From a marine bacterium B5-7 (GTDB lineage Bacteria; Pseudomonadota; Gammaproteobacteria; BQJM01), in contig BQJM01000008.1 in NCBI GenBank assembly GCA_021604705.1, positions 1 to 54,016 on the forward strand: a DNA stretch of 54,016 nt, given 5' to 3'. Below are positions 1 to 12,189 of this stretch, piece by piece (the stretch's first letter is position 1; each line of letters opens with the position of its first letter). The position numbers and the translations under genes were made by a program. The notes beneath the pieces were generated by a model. That model was not told where the DNA came from and did no database searches. It worked only from the letters and a program-made list of their open reading frames with translations.

Positions 1-2
1 GG

Positions 3-1250
3 CTCATTGCTTTGCCCGCGGCTTTAACGGCCTTTGTCGGCTTATTTGTTTATCCCAACACCCTGCCCGCATTGTTTCACACGATGTTTTTTTTCTTGGG
101 CTCTCTGATTGCCATTGGTTTTTCACGTTTCCGTCATGAGACCTTACCTGGTGTCGCCCACAATCGTTTAATCTGTTGCTTACGTTTATTTGGCATGCAA
201 ACATTGCTGTTTGTGATGCTGCATGCCGTTGCCTTGGGAGTGAAAGCCCAAACACCAATGCCACTTAAGCACTTGAGCCTACCACCATTTAGCCACTTTA
301 TCCTCGTTGATTGGGGTTTATTCCCTTGGACACTGTTTACCTGTGTTGCTATCACCCTATCCTGTTGTCAGTCAAAAGAAACGAAAGGTATTTTTCATCC
401 CGCACTCTGCCATTTTCTGAAAGAGCATTTTATTGCACGTTTACTGGGCCCACTCAGCGATTTTTTTGTGCGCCAATCACAATTTATTGTGCTGTGTACT
501 GTCCTCGCCTTACTATTAGTCAATTGCATCCATGCGCAGGGTTATCATGCAGCAACGTTTAGCGCACATGCTGGTTTATTCGCCTTCGCAAACTTATTCT
601 TTGCCATCTTGCCACAAGGACGCCGTTTCATTGCGAACTTAAGTCGACGCTATTCGCTTTGGGTGGTGATGGGCGTGTATGTTTGTTTGATGCTTACGTT
701 GAATGAGGGCTTAATATTACTGTTCAGTCACATACACACAACTGCAACGCCTTTATCGACGTCCTTGCTTACACGCTTACACCACCAACACTGGCCTGTG
801 TTGTGGGAATGCTTTGCTTGGAGTGTTTGTCTCTGTGCTACCCCCATGATGGCAACGTGGTATGCGCGGCAATGCACCGGACAATCAGTGGGCTTTTCGA
901 TTATCGCCACCATGCTGGGGCCTGCTTTACTGCATGTTGTTTTTCAGCACATCCATCTTCCCCAAAACGAACATGTCACCTTGAGCTTATTAGCACTAAG
1001 TAGTATCGGTTTGTTAGCCATAACCTCTTACCGACATTTGGACTTTTGTTTTTTTGCCGATCGTGTTGCAACACCGTTACGCCGCGTTGACAAACAAGTG
1101 ATGAGTTTAACATGGTTCATCACCACCCTACTCGCCTTGTTTTTATTAACTTGGCTGTGGGCAGTCCCTGTGGTGCTATTCTTACTTGCCATCCCCACAC
1201 TGTTTATTCTCATTACCGTGTGTTTTACGCTGTTATTTATTGCGGCATAA
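3..1250 (+). CDS. BCCT-family (betaine/carnitine/choline) transporter-like membrane protein, 5' end outside window
   Basis: This is the C-terminal part of a polytopic inner-membrane protein; the frame is open to the window edge, so the start is missing. About ten hydrophobic segments are visible. The pattern W-G-L-x-x-W-x-x-F near residue 100 and a P-x6-A-R-x3-G stretch near residue 280 align without gaps to the two best-conserved BCCT regions. The aromatic box that normally precedes the proline (F/Y-W-x-W-W-x-x-W) is mostly replaced by small residues and Cys, so substrate binding may differ or be lost. It converges on dotA and shares a terminator with it. The family call is by remembered consensus only; a degenerate paralogue or another transporter fold cannot be excluded. 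Confidence 0.5.
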   Translation, partial: LIALPAALTAFVGLFVYPNTLPALFHTMFFFLGSLIAIGFSRFRHETLPGVAHNRLICCLRLFGMQTLLFVMLHAVALGVKAQTPMPLKHLSLPPFSHFILVDWGLFPWTLFTCVAITLSCCQSKETKGIFHPALCHFLKEHFIARLLGPLSDFFVRQSQFIVLCTVLALLLVNCIHAQGYHAATFSAHAGLFAFANLFFAILPQGRRFIANLSRRYSLWVVMGVYVCLMLTLNEGLILLFSHIHTTATPLSTSLLTRLHHQHWPVLWECFAWSVCLCATPMMATWYARQCTGQSVGFSIIATMLGPALLHVVFQHIHLPQNEHVTLSLLALSSIGLLAITSYRHLDFCFFADRVATPLRRVDKQVMSLTWFITTLLALFLLTWLWAVPVVLFLLAIPTLFILITVCFTLLFIAA

Positions 1251-1280
1251 AAAAACACCGAGCGAGCTCGGTGTTTTTTA
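1249..1280. terminator. Bidirectional rho-independent terminator
   Basis: A 13-bp perfect inverted repeat (AAAAACACCGAGC / GCTCGGTGTTTTT) with a two-base loop lies between the convergent BCCT-like gene and dotA. A-rich and T-rich arms allow termination from both directions. Confidence 0.9.
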
Positions 1281-1294
1281 TCAGTCATATCAGC

Positions 1295-3802
1295 TTATTC
1301 ACCTTCGGCGCTGCTATCGTCGCCACGATCTGATGAATCAGCAGATGGATCGCCACCTTCTAAGCCACCAGAGGATGGAGCTTGCTCAGGCGTTTCTTCA
1401 TCACCCTGCAAGGCCGAACCAGCTGTTTGACCCATCTTAGAGGCCTGACGACTCGTTCCTTTAATCGCTTCACCAGCGCCACGTGAAACCTCACCAGAGG
1501 CACCTTTGAAGCCTTGAGAGGCTTGTTGCTCCATACCAGCTGAGTCATCACCGAAGGCAGAAGCGTAAGCCGCACCACCTTCAATCCAGCGCAACACTTT
1601 GTCCGGAATGATATTAATCAAGGAGAAGGTTTTATTGATGATAATCACTGTAATAATCGTGTAGATGATCATCACACCAATCGGTTTAAAGAAGCCGCCA
1701 ATCACGCCACCTTGAATACCGGCAAACTGCATAACACCGGCAAAGGCACGCCCAATACCGACATTCATCAAATTCAATGCCACGTAAGCCAAGGTCATAC
1801 CAAACAATAAACCAATAATCATTAAGGTTGGTCGTAAAAATAAGTTAATCATGAGATACACAGCGGGCTCAGCCTTACCAAAGGCATCATGCTGTCCCTC
1901 AGGATGCGCCAAGCCCAAGGCCACAATCGGCGCCGCTACCATCGCTTCTAAGACACCAATTAACCAACCCAAGGCACCAAAAGTAAATAGCATATAAGGC
2001 ACCAATGGCACGTAGAAAGCGTAGATGATCCCCACTGACAACAAGGTCACCATCACCAAGAAGATGATAGGCACCAACCAAGTTAATACAGAACTCAACG
2101 CCACCGCAGAACAAGGGAAGGCACCCGCCAAGGCACCAATGCCCAGCAACCACATCGCACCATTAACCCAACTACTTTGCACTTGCTCAACCATCAGGTT
2201 ACCCAAGTTCGCGATTTTCACCACAGGGCTAATGATATTAGAGCTCCACGGACTTTCTGGATCTGCAAAAATCATATTCCAATCGTTACACACATTGGTC
2301 AACCCCATGAAGACCACTTTCATGATATCCCATGCCAAACCACCTAGCTGTGTATTAACACCAATCGGCACCGCATGCTGCGCCGCATAAAAGCTCGCAT
2401 TTTGTTTAACCGCAGCATCCATCGTAGATTTTGCTGTCGAAATATTTTTAGAAATAATCGAACTGTTAATTGTCGTCGTAATGCTTTGCAACAGTGTTGG
2501 ACTAAAGAGACTATTCAAACTACTCAATGCCGGCGGTGCCGTATTCACATTATAAGTGTTTGAGTTAGGTCCGCTGGTTAAGGTAGAAATGGAGTAATAC
2601 CATGAACCCGCTAAAATCCAGCCTTCCTTCGCAGCAACACTCAAATCAATTTTAGGCCGTGTAAATCCGCTGACCAGTGGCTGTATCGTATTACCGTAGT
2701 CCGTTGCCGCTTTCATTAAAGCATTCTGCATTTGAACATCTTGTATTTCAGTTTGCGGTAAACCATGGTGTGCTACCTGTTTTGCATTTTGCTCAACATC
2801 AATCACCATTTGTTGAACCGCGGCACCTTGAGTACTCCCAATTTCGCCTTGCGATTGCGAGTTCGCACCATCAACTGAGATATTATTCGCTGCACGGTTT
2901 TTAAAGAAAGGGTTAAACCAGGAATTGTTTGCCTGCCCCTTCGCCAAGGTCCACGACAAGGAACCACATTTGCCACCAAGATCAGTACCATTGTAAAGGA
3001 AGCTGGCTGGAAACTGCATGGTCGCTGTTTGATTCGCTGTTTTCACATTGCCATTGTAGTTAAGACCGTTTGCCACACCGTAGGGAGAAAAATTACGGAC
3101 AGGCGAAGAATAAATATTTTTTGAAGGTTTATTAACACCCGGATTCTCTTGCACAAGCTTCTCAAGCTTATACGCGCAAATCATCCCTTGCATTACACCC
3201 GATGCGCCCGTGTGTTTTGCATCTTTTAAAACATACTGAGAGTATTGAACCTCTGGACGACCCTGGGTAAACACCGTTCCCCCATCGTCAAAATAATCAA
3301 TCGCGGTTTTCCACATCGTATCAGCTGCACCAACACCCTGCACCACAATCCACATTAACAAAACTTGAATCAAGGAATAACCAGACGCTTGAGGAATCAA
3401 CAACCCCATACCAAACACAATACGTAACACAATCCAGTGCGCAGATTTATTGTGTTTTTGTCCCATCATCGTGCCATCCCATGCAGTATTTAGCACGGAG
3501 GTAAATAAAGCATACATCACCATGATACCACCCAGCGCTAACACCGCTGAGTTAAACACACGAAACAACGTACCCGCCATTTTGTTCGAACCCGTCAGCA
3601 CCGGTGCAACCGTACCGAAAAATTGGCCAAGCAACTGCATAGAGTAGTCAGTCTTAGGAATATTAAATAGGCTTGTTGTCGTAATCGCACTCGCCGCATT
3701 TTGTGCAACGGTGGAGTCTGCCGCCAACACCAGTGCTGGCACACAAGCGAAAAGCAATGCCGTCAGCAATAAGCGCCCCCAACGAATAGATGGTTGTTGC
3801 AT
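1295..3802 (-). CDS. dotA: Dot/Icm type IVB secretion protein DotA
   Basis: DotA is a polytopic inner-membrane protein essential for Dot/Icm secretion and is related to TraY of IncI plasmids. The 835-residue product has an N-terminal signal sequence ending near ALVLA, two or three hydrophobic segments around residues 60-165 (AVLALGGIMVMYALF, WIVLRIVFGMGLLIPQ), a long periplasmic region, and a cluster of hydrophobic segments at about residues 550-740. The last 70 residues are Gly/Ser/Glu-rich and look disordered. It is shorter than the roughly 1050 residues of L. pneumophila DotA and closer to Coxiella-type DotA. It lies 4 bp downstream of icmV on the same strand, the conserved icmV-dotA pair, and is presumably co-transcribed with it. 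Confidence 0.93.
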   Translation of the reverse strand: MQQPSIRWGRLLLTALLFACVPALVLAADSTVAQNAASAITTTSLFNIPKTDYSMQLLGQFFGTVAPVLTGSNKMAGTLFRVFNSAVLALGGIMVMYALFTSVLNTAWDGTMMGQKHNKSAHWIVLRIVFGMGLLIPQASGYSLIQVLLMWIVVQGVGAADTMWKTAIDYFDDGGTVFTQGRPEVQYSQYVLKDAKHTGASGVMQGMICAYKLEKLVQENPGVNKPSKNIYSSPVRNFSPYGVANGLNYNGNVKTANQTATMQFPASFLYNGTDLGGKCGSLSWTLAKGQANNSWFNPFFKNRAANNISVDGANSQSQGEIGSTQGAAVQQMVIDVEQNAKQVAHHGLPQTEIQDVQMQNALMKAATDYGNTIQPLVSGFTRPKIDLSVAAKEGWILAGSWYYSISTLTSGPNSNTYNVNTAPPALSSLNSLFSPTLLQSITTTINSSIISKNISTAKSTMDAAVKQNASFYAAQHAVPIGVNTQLGGLAWDIMKVVFMGLTNVCNDWNMIFADPESPWSSNIISPVVKIANLGNLMVEQVQSSWVNGAMWLLGIGALAGAFPCSAVALSSVLTWLVPIIFLVMVTLLSVGIIYAFYVPLVPYMLFTFGALGWLIGVLEAMVAAPIVALGLAHPEGQHDAFGKAEPAVYLMINLFLRPTLMIIGLLFGMTLAYVALNLMNVGIGRAFAGVMQFAGIQGGVIGGFFKPIGVMIIYTIITVIIINKTFSLINIIPDKVLRWIEGGAAYASAFGDDSAGMEQQASQGFKGASGEVSRGAGEAIKGTSRQASKMGQTAGSALQGDEETPEQAPSSGGLEGGDPSADSSDRGDDSSAEGE

Positions 3803-3806
3803 GTTT

Positions 3807-4250
3807 TTATCCTCGCCCTATTAAATATTTACAGTAATCACCGAAGCCGTGCCCCAAACGCTGTTTACGCATTTGGAAAATCCAAAAATGGTAGCGGAAT
3901 GCTAAGCAAAAACTAATCGCTGAGAGTATCCACGTAAAAAAACTCGCAAACGAGTTTCCCCAAAACAAATGAAAAAAGGCATACACAAAAAGCAAAACGC
4001 CCATTGTGGTAAAAATAGTGGTAAGTAAACGATACTGTTGAATTTGTACCGCAACATCAGCTTCATTGAGGCCTAGACGAGATTTTGCTTCTTCAAAGGA
4101 TTCTTGGCGATCTGTTTTTGAGGTGGTAACAACCCCCTTCGCCATCGTTTTAATGTGCTTGGCATTCTGCACCAGATTTCCTAAGTCCATCCACTTGGGA
4201 AAATTGACCATCGGTTTCACCACTCGACCAATCGGACGGAATATCTTCAT
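3807..4250 (-). CDS. icmV: Dot/Icm secretion protein IcmV
   Basis: The 147-residue protein matches IcmV in length, position and architecture: a basic N-terminus (FRPIGRVVKPMVNFPKWMDLG), a soluble stretch, and two closely spaced hydrophobic segments at about residues 75-120 (FTTMGVLLFVYAFFHLF; FFTWILSAISFCLAF). IcmV is an inner-membrane Dot/Icm component required for intracellular growth in Legionella. It is divergent from icmW across 167 bp and is followed directly by dotA, the conserved arrangement. Start chosen at the only upstream ATG. Confidence 0.9.
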   Translation of the reverse strand: MKIFRPIGRVVKPMVNFPKWMDLGNLVQNAKHIKTMAKGVVTTSKTDRQESFEEAKSRLGLNEADVAVQIQQYRLLTTIFTTMGVLLFVYAFFHLFWGNSFASFFTWILSAISFCLAFRYHFWIFQMRKQRLGHGFGDYCKYLIGRG

Positions 4251-4417
4251 GCGCAGGCCCCTTCGTTAATATATCCGACCAGCTTACCGGAATTGAGTGA
4301 AAACTGTCAATTCAATGACGAACCAAAATTTATCAAAATGGTATTCAAGCTCTTGATAAAGGGACACATACTCATGTACAGTGAATAAACATACTCAAAT
4401 AGCTGGAAGTCAACGCA
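4251..4417. promoter_or_regulatory. Divergent icmV/icmW promoter region
   Basis: This 167-bp gap separates the two divergent Dot/Icm operons and must hold both promoters. It contains AT-rich stretches (TTAATATAT near 4266; TTGATAAAGGGAC near 4352) but no single convincing -35/-10 pair. A GGAAG ribosome site lies 8 bp before icmW. Confidence 0.5.
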
Positions 4418-4885
4418 ATGTCCGACGTTCAAAATGCTGCACTTAGCTTAGAAGAAGCCCACCGCTATTGGGCTGAATATACAGATCCCATGATTTTTCG
4501 CGTGGTAACCTTTATGGAAAGCGTGGAAAAATGGACGCTCGATGGGCAAGCTGACATTGAGCAAGCCTTTAGCGCCCTCAGTGAAGCGCTGACTGATATC
4601 AAAGGTGTTGATCTTGGTAACGAAGAAGCTTTTATTCAGACTGCTGCCTACGTTCACATGAGTCGCGCACTGAAGTTATTACAAACCCTAGACATGGGGC
4701 GACCCGGTGCGGCATCCAAGTTACTCATCCACGCCGAAGAAGTCAGTCATTCCACCGAAGATACACCCGGTTTATTTTTACGACGTAACATCGTGTTTGA
4801 ACGCTTACGCTTGCTATCACGCGTTTTTTCAAAAGAACGCTTGACCTTAATCACCAAAGCACTAGAAGGAGGAGACTATGCCTAA
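4418..4885 (+). CDS. icmW: Dot/Icm secretion chaperone IcmW
   Basis: IcmW is a small acidic cytoplasmic adaptor that pairs with IcmS and delivers a class of effectors to the DotL coupling complex. The 155-residue product has the expected length and the characteristic N-terminal stretch E-E-A-x-R-Y-W (residues 12-18), followed by an all-helical body with F-R-V-V-T-F-M-E. It starts with ATG after GGAAG. Its last codons (GGA GGA GAC) form the ribosome site of the next gene, whose ATG overlaps the end of icmW by 8 bp, so the two are translationally coupled. Confidence 0.93.
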   Translation: MSDVQNAALSLEEAHRYWAEYTDPMIFRVVTFMESVEKWTLDGQADIEQAFSALSEALTDIKGVDLGNEEAFIQTAAYVHMSRALKLLQTLDMGRPGAASKLLIHAEEVSHSTEDTPGLFLRRNIVFERLRLLSRVFSKERLTLITKALEGGDYA

Positions 4886-5195
4886 GTTACTTATTTATGG
4901 TTCGCTCATTGCCACACTCAGCTTCAACATAGCGCTGGCTTCGGCAAACACGGATCCTGCCTGCCAAAGTCAACAATGCCAACAAATGAATGCCTCGCTA
5001 AACAATGCAAGTACTGACGCAAAAAATGCATACCTGCATGCCTATGGCCACCTAAAAAGTAGCGGCGCAAACATGTCAGTTGGCAGTGCACAGGCACCTG
5101 CATTATCAAGCAAAATGGGCACGCCCAGCACAGACCCCAGCGTTTTTAGCAACAAATCTAAAAACACCGATAACACCAGCATGATCAAGTACTAA
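4878..5195 (+). CDS. Small secreted protein between icmW and icmX
   Basis: The product has 105 residues: a cleavable-type signal peptide (LIYGSLIATLSFNIALASA, cleavage near residue 23) and a mature part rich in Asn, Ser, Ala and Gln with a CQSQQC pair near the N-terminus that could form a disulfide. No lipobox is seen. The start overlaps icmW by 8 bp behind GGAGGAGACT, and icmX follows 13 bp downstream, so it is embedded in the Dot/Icm operon. From memory, Coxiella also has a small gene at this position. A periplasmic Dot/Icm accessory role is inferred from position; the family was not identified. Confidence 0.85.
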   Translation: MPKLLIYGSLIATLSFNIALASANTDPACQSQQCQQMNASLNNASTDAKNAYLHAYGHLKSSGANMSVGSAQAPALSSKMGTPSTDPSVFSNKSKNTDNTSMIKY

Positions 5196-5208
5196 CGGGA
5201 GATTCATA

Positions 5209-6262
5209 ATGAAACCTGTGATGAGAACACTCGCCGCAATCAGTTTAACGACACTATTGGCAGCCCCCCTTTCTTCCCTAGCGATTGGCCCAGTCTCACC
5301 TTCCCCCTCTGGCTGCTCTCTTTGCGCTTTAGTCGACGCCGTCTCCAAGGTTTATAACACGGTCCAAGAAACCGCTCAGAATTTTGTAAAACAACGCGCC
5401 GCCATGGCATTCTCTCACGACCCTTACGCGGCACAATCTGCAACCGGTAATGCCGCACGTACTGGCAATGCAAAAACGCAAGCCAGCACACTCGTGACAA
5501 ACTATGCATCGCAGTCATTAGATACCTTAGCGCTAATGCAAAATCCCGGTAATATTACAAAAACGTATGCAGAACTATGTGGTACGGATTTTTGTCAGGA
5601 TGCTGAGGGTAACCCAGTTTCTTACACACCGGGCAGTAAAACTAATGCACCAGACGTCGCCAAAAATGCCAGCTTTAATGCGGCATATTTTCTCGACCCT
5701 AAAGTTTATGATACGAAGAATGCACAAATGGATGCTGCGCATTACGTCGGATTTCTTTCTGGCATGGCCTCACCTTACGTCGTTTTCGACCCTTCTGATT
5801 ATCAAAATTTGGTAAATTCAGGTGGCCTACAAAATCCTGCGGTTGAAAGTTATCGTGCTGCCGTACGAAGCTATTTAGCCCAATTGTCTATGGGCACAGA
5901 TAACATGTTGTACTTATTTACGCAGCGTGTTCCTCAGCCAGGTTTGGGTTCATTAGCAGGTTACTCCACGTCAAATCAAAGTCTCGCACAAATCGATGAA
6001 AAGATGGCAATGCATCGCATTGGTTCGCCACAGTGGTACACCGATATGGAGCAATCACCACCCGCAACCGTTGCACGCGAAACCTTATATACTTTGGCAG
6101 AAATGCGTTATGAAATGTACCAAGAACGTCAACTACAAGAACGTTTACTCGCGACCATGACCACTGTTTTGTTGCAAAACACACAATCAGTCGCCGGTGG
6201 CTTGCATACAAAACAAAGTGGTATCACCGATGCGCAAAATAATTCAAACCCAGCGAATACAC

Positions 6263-6276
<14 letters not shown>
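5209..6276 (+). CDS. icmX: Dot/Icm secretion protein IcmX
   Basis: IcmX is a periplasmic Dot/Icm component of unclear mechanism. The 355-residue product has a signal peptide (residues 1-25, TLAAISLTTLLAAPLSSLA), a C-S-L-C pair at about residue 36, and later paired cysteines (LCGTDFC, about residues 122-128) likely to be oxidised in the periplasm. It is shorter than L. pneumophila IcmX (about 466) and nearer the Coxiella form. GGGAG stands 8 bp before the ATG. Its final codons overlap the start of the next small gene by 14 bp. Position directly after icmW and the small secreted gene supports the call. Confidence 0.85.
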
Positions 6277-8382
<2,106 letters not shown>

Positions 8383-8398
8383 TCAGTGTAAAACGGGA

Positions 8399-10505
<2,107 letters not shown>

Positions 10506-10517
10506 AATGCTATTAGC

Positions 10518-10793
10518 TTACTTAGCGTCCGCTGTATCTGCAGTTTCAATGCAAATATACTGACGTATTTTTTTGCCACGCTTTACAAATTTCACAAAAC
10601 CATCTTCCAGCGCAAACAAAGTATAGTCTTTAGCGACACCTACATTGTTGCCTGCATGAAATGTTGTACCACGTTGTCGCACAAGAATATTACCTGCTTT
10701 GACAAATTGGCCGCCGAAACGTTTAACCCCAAGATACTGAGGGTTTGAATCGCGACCATTATTGGTACTACCCCCGGCCTTCTTATGTGCCAT
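10518..10793 (-). CDS. rpmA: 50S ribosomal protein L27
   Basis: The 91-residue basic protein begins [16 protein letters not shown], the signature N-terminus of bacterial L27, which reaches the peptidyl-transferase centre, and continues with [23 protein letters not shown]. It lies 14 bp downstream of rplU. Confidence 0.98.
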   Translation of the reverse strand: MAHKKAGGSTNNGRDSNPQYLGVKRFGGQFVKAGNILVRQRGTTFHAGNNVGVAKDYTLFALEDGFVKFVKRGKKIRQYICIETADTADAK

Positions 10794-10807
10794 AACTTAA
10801 ATCCTCT

Positions 10808-11119
10808 CTAACCTGTAATTCCTGTAATCTTCACTTCAGTGAAGTGTTGACGATGACCTTGTTGTTTGTCGTGATGCTTACGACGCTTAAACTTAATAAT
10901 CGTAATTTTTTTATCACGACCATGGGACATCACTTCCGCATTCACTGCGGCACCCGCCAACATTGGCTTACCGATTTTGATGTCTGCATCGTTGGATACC
11001 AACAATACCTGATCAAAAGCGACTTTCTCGCCCACTTCGGCTTTTAATTTCTCGATTCGTAGCACATCGCCTTCCGCAACGCGGTATTGCTTGCCACCTG
11101 TTAAAATAACTGCATGCAT
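10808..11119 (-). CDS. rplU: 50S ribosomal protein L21
   Basis: The 103-residue product begins [18 protein letters not shown] and ends with the [23 protein letters not shown]-type motif typical of L21. It is first in the rplU-rpmA-obg cluster and is divergent from ispB, with about 100 bp between them. Confidence 0.98.
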   Translation of the reverse strand: MHAVILTGGKQYRVAEGDVLRIEKLKAEVGEKVAFDQVLLVSNDADIKIGKPMLAGAAVNAEVMSHGRDKKITIIKFKRRKHHDKQQGHRQHFTEVKITGITG

Positions 11120-11220
11120 GTTCTTATCTCCAAGCTAAGGCGCGCATTATATAGTCTGTACCACCTAACTGCAAGGCCCTGGCTTGACAGAGTCCAGACG
11201 ACTCCCTAGCATGCCCACGT

Positions 11221-12189
11221 ATGGAAATATCTGCTACCCAAGACCTCATCTCAGACGACATAGAAGCCGTTGATACCCTCATTGAAGCGGGCTTAGCCTC
11301 TGACGTTAATTTAATCGGAGAATTATCTAAACACCTCATTTATAGCGGCGGCAAGCGGCTTCGGCCCCTGCTGGTCCTACTCAGCGCCAAAAGCCTGGGC
11401 TATGAGGGCATCAATCATCATCGCCTGGCTGCCGTGATTGAATTTGTCCACACAGCCACCCTGCTTCACGATGATGTGGTCGATACTTCAGCACTTCGCC
11501 GCGGACAAGAAACCGCTAATGTCATCTGGGGAAATGCTGCCAGTGTTCTAGTCGGCGACTTTTTATATTCACGCGCATTCCAATTAATGGTGCAAGTTCA
11601 AAATTTACGCGTACTCGATGTACTCGCGCATGCGACCAATGTGATTTCTGAAGGGGAAGTCAAACAACTCACCCATTGCAAAGATCCAGAAACAACGGAA
11701 GAAGATTACTTTGCGATTATTCGTGCAAAAACCGCGATGTTATTTTCTGCTGGCACCGAAGTCGGTGCACTCATCGCCACAGAAGATGAAAAAATTATTC
11801 AGTCGATGGCAAACTATGGTGAACAACTCGGCATTGCATTTCAGCTTGTTGACGACATTTTAGATTACACCGGCGATGCAGACACTATCGGTAAAAATAT
11901 CGGTGATGATTTAGCCGAAGGAAAACCGACACTACCTTTAATATATGCCTTGCATCAAAGCAGTGGCGCAGATAAAACCTTGTTGGAAAATTGTATTCGC
12001 CATGGCGGCGCAGATCAGTTACCCGCGGTTTTGCGTGTCATTGAATCCACAAAAGCGATTGACTACACTAAGCAACGTGCCAAAACTGCGCATCAACAGG
12101 CTTTAACGGCTCTCGACGTATTACCCGACTCTCCCTACAAAACAGCACTCGCCGACTTAGCTGATTTTTCAGTATCTCGTGCGTTTTAG
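11221..12189 (+). CDS. ispB: Octaprenyl (all-trans polyprenyl) diphosphate synthase
   Basis: IspB elongates farnesyl diphosphate with IPP to make the ubiquinone side chain. The 322-residue product shows GGKRLRP (IPP binding), the first aspartate-rich motif LLHDDVVDTSALRRG, and the second, QLVDDILDYTGD. The residues just upstream of the first motif are not bulky, which fits a long-chain synthase. It is divergent from rplU, as in many gammaproteobacteria, and its last 4 bp overlap the convergent downstream gene. Confidence 0.94.
   Translation: MEISATQDLISDDIEAVDTLIEAGLASDVNLIGELSKHLIYSGGKRLRPLLVLLSAKSLGYEGINHHRLAAVIEFVHTATLLHDDVVDTSALRRGQETANVIWGNAASVLVGDFLYSRAFQLMVQVQNLRVLDVLAHATNVISEGEVKQLTHCKDPETTEEDYFAIIRAKTAMLFSAGTEVGALIATEDEKIIQSMANYGEQLGIAFQLVDDILDYTGDADTIGKNIGDDLAEGKPTLPLIYALHQSSGADKTLLENCIRHGGADQLPAVLRVIESTKAIDYTKQRAKTAHQQALTALDVLPDSPYKTALADLADFSVSRAF

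Noticed and set aside
4260-4280. TTAATATA near icmV as a PmrA-type box
   Set aside because: Only one imperfect copy; the published Legionella/Coxiella site is a tandem motif, and an AT-rich 8-mer is easily due to chance.
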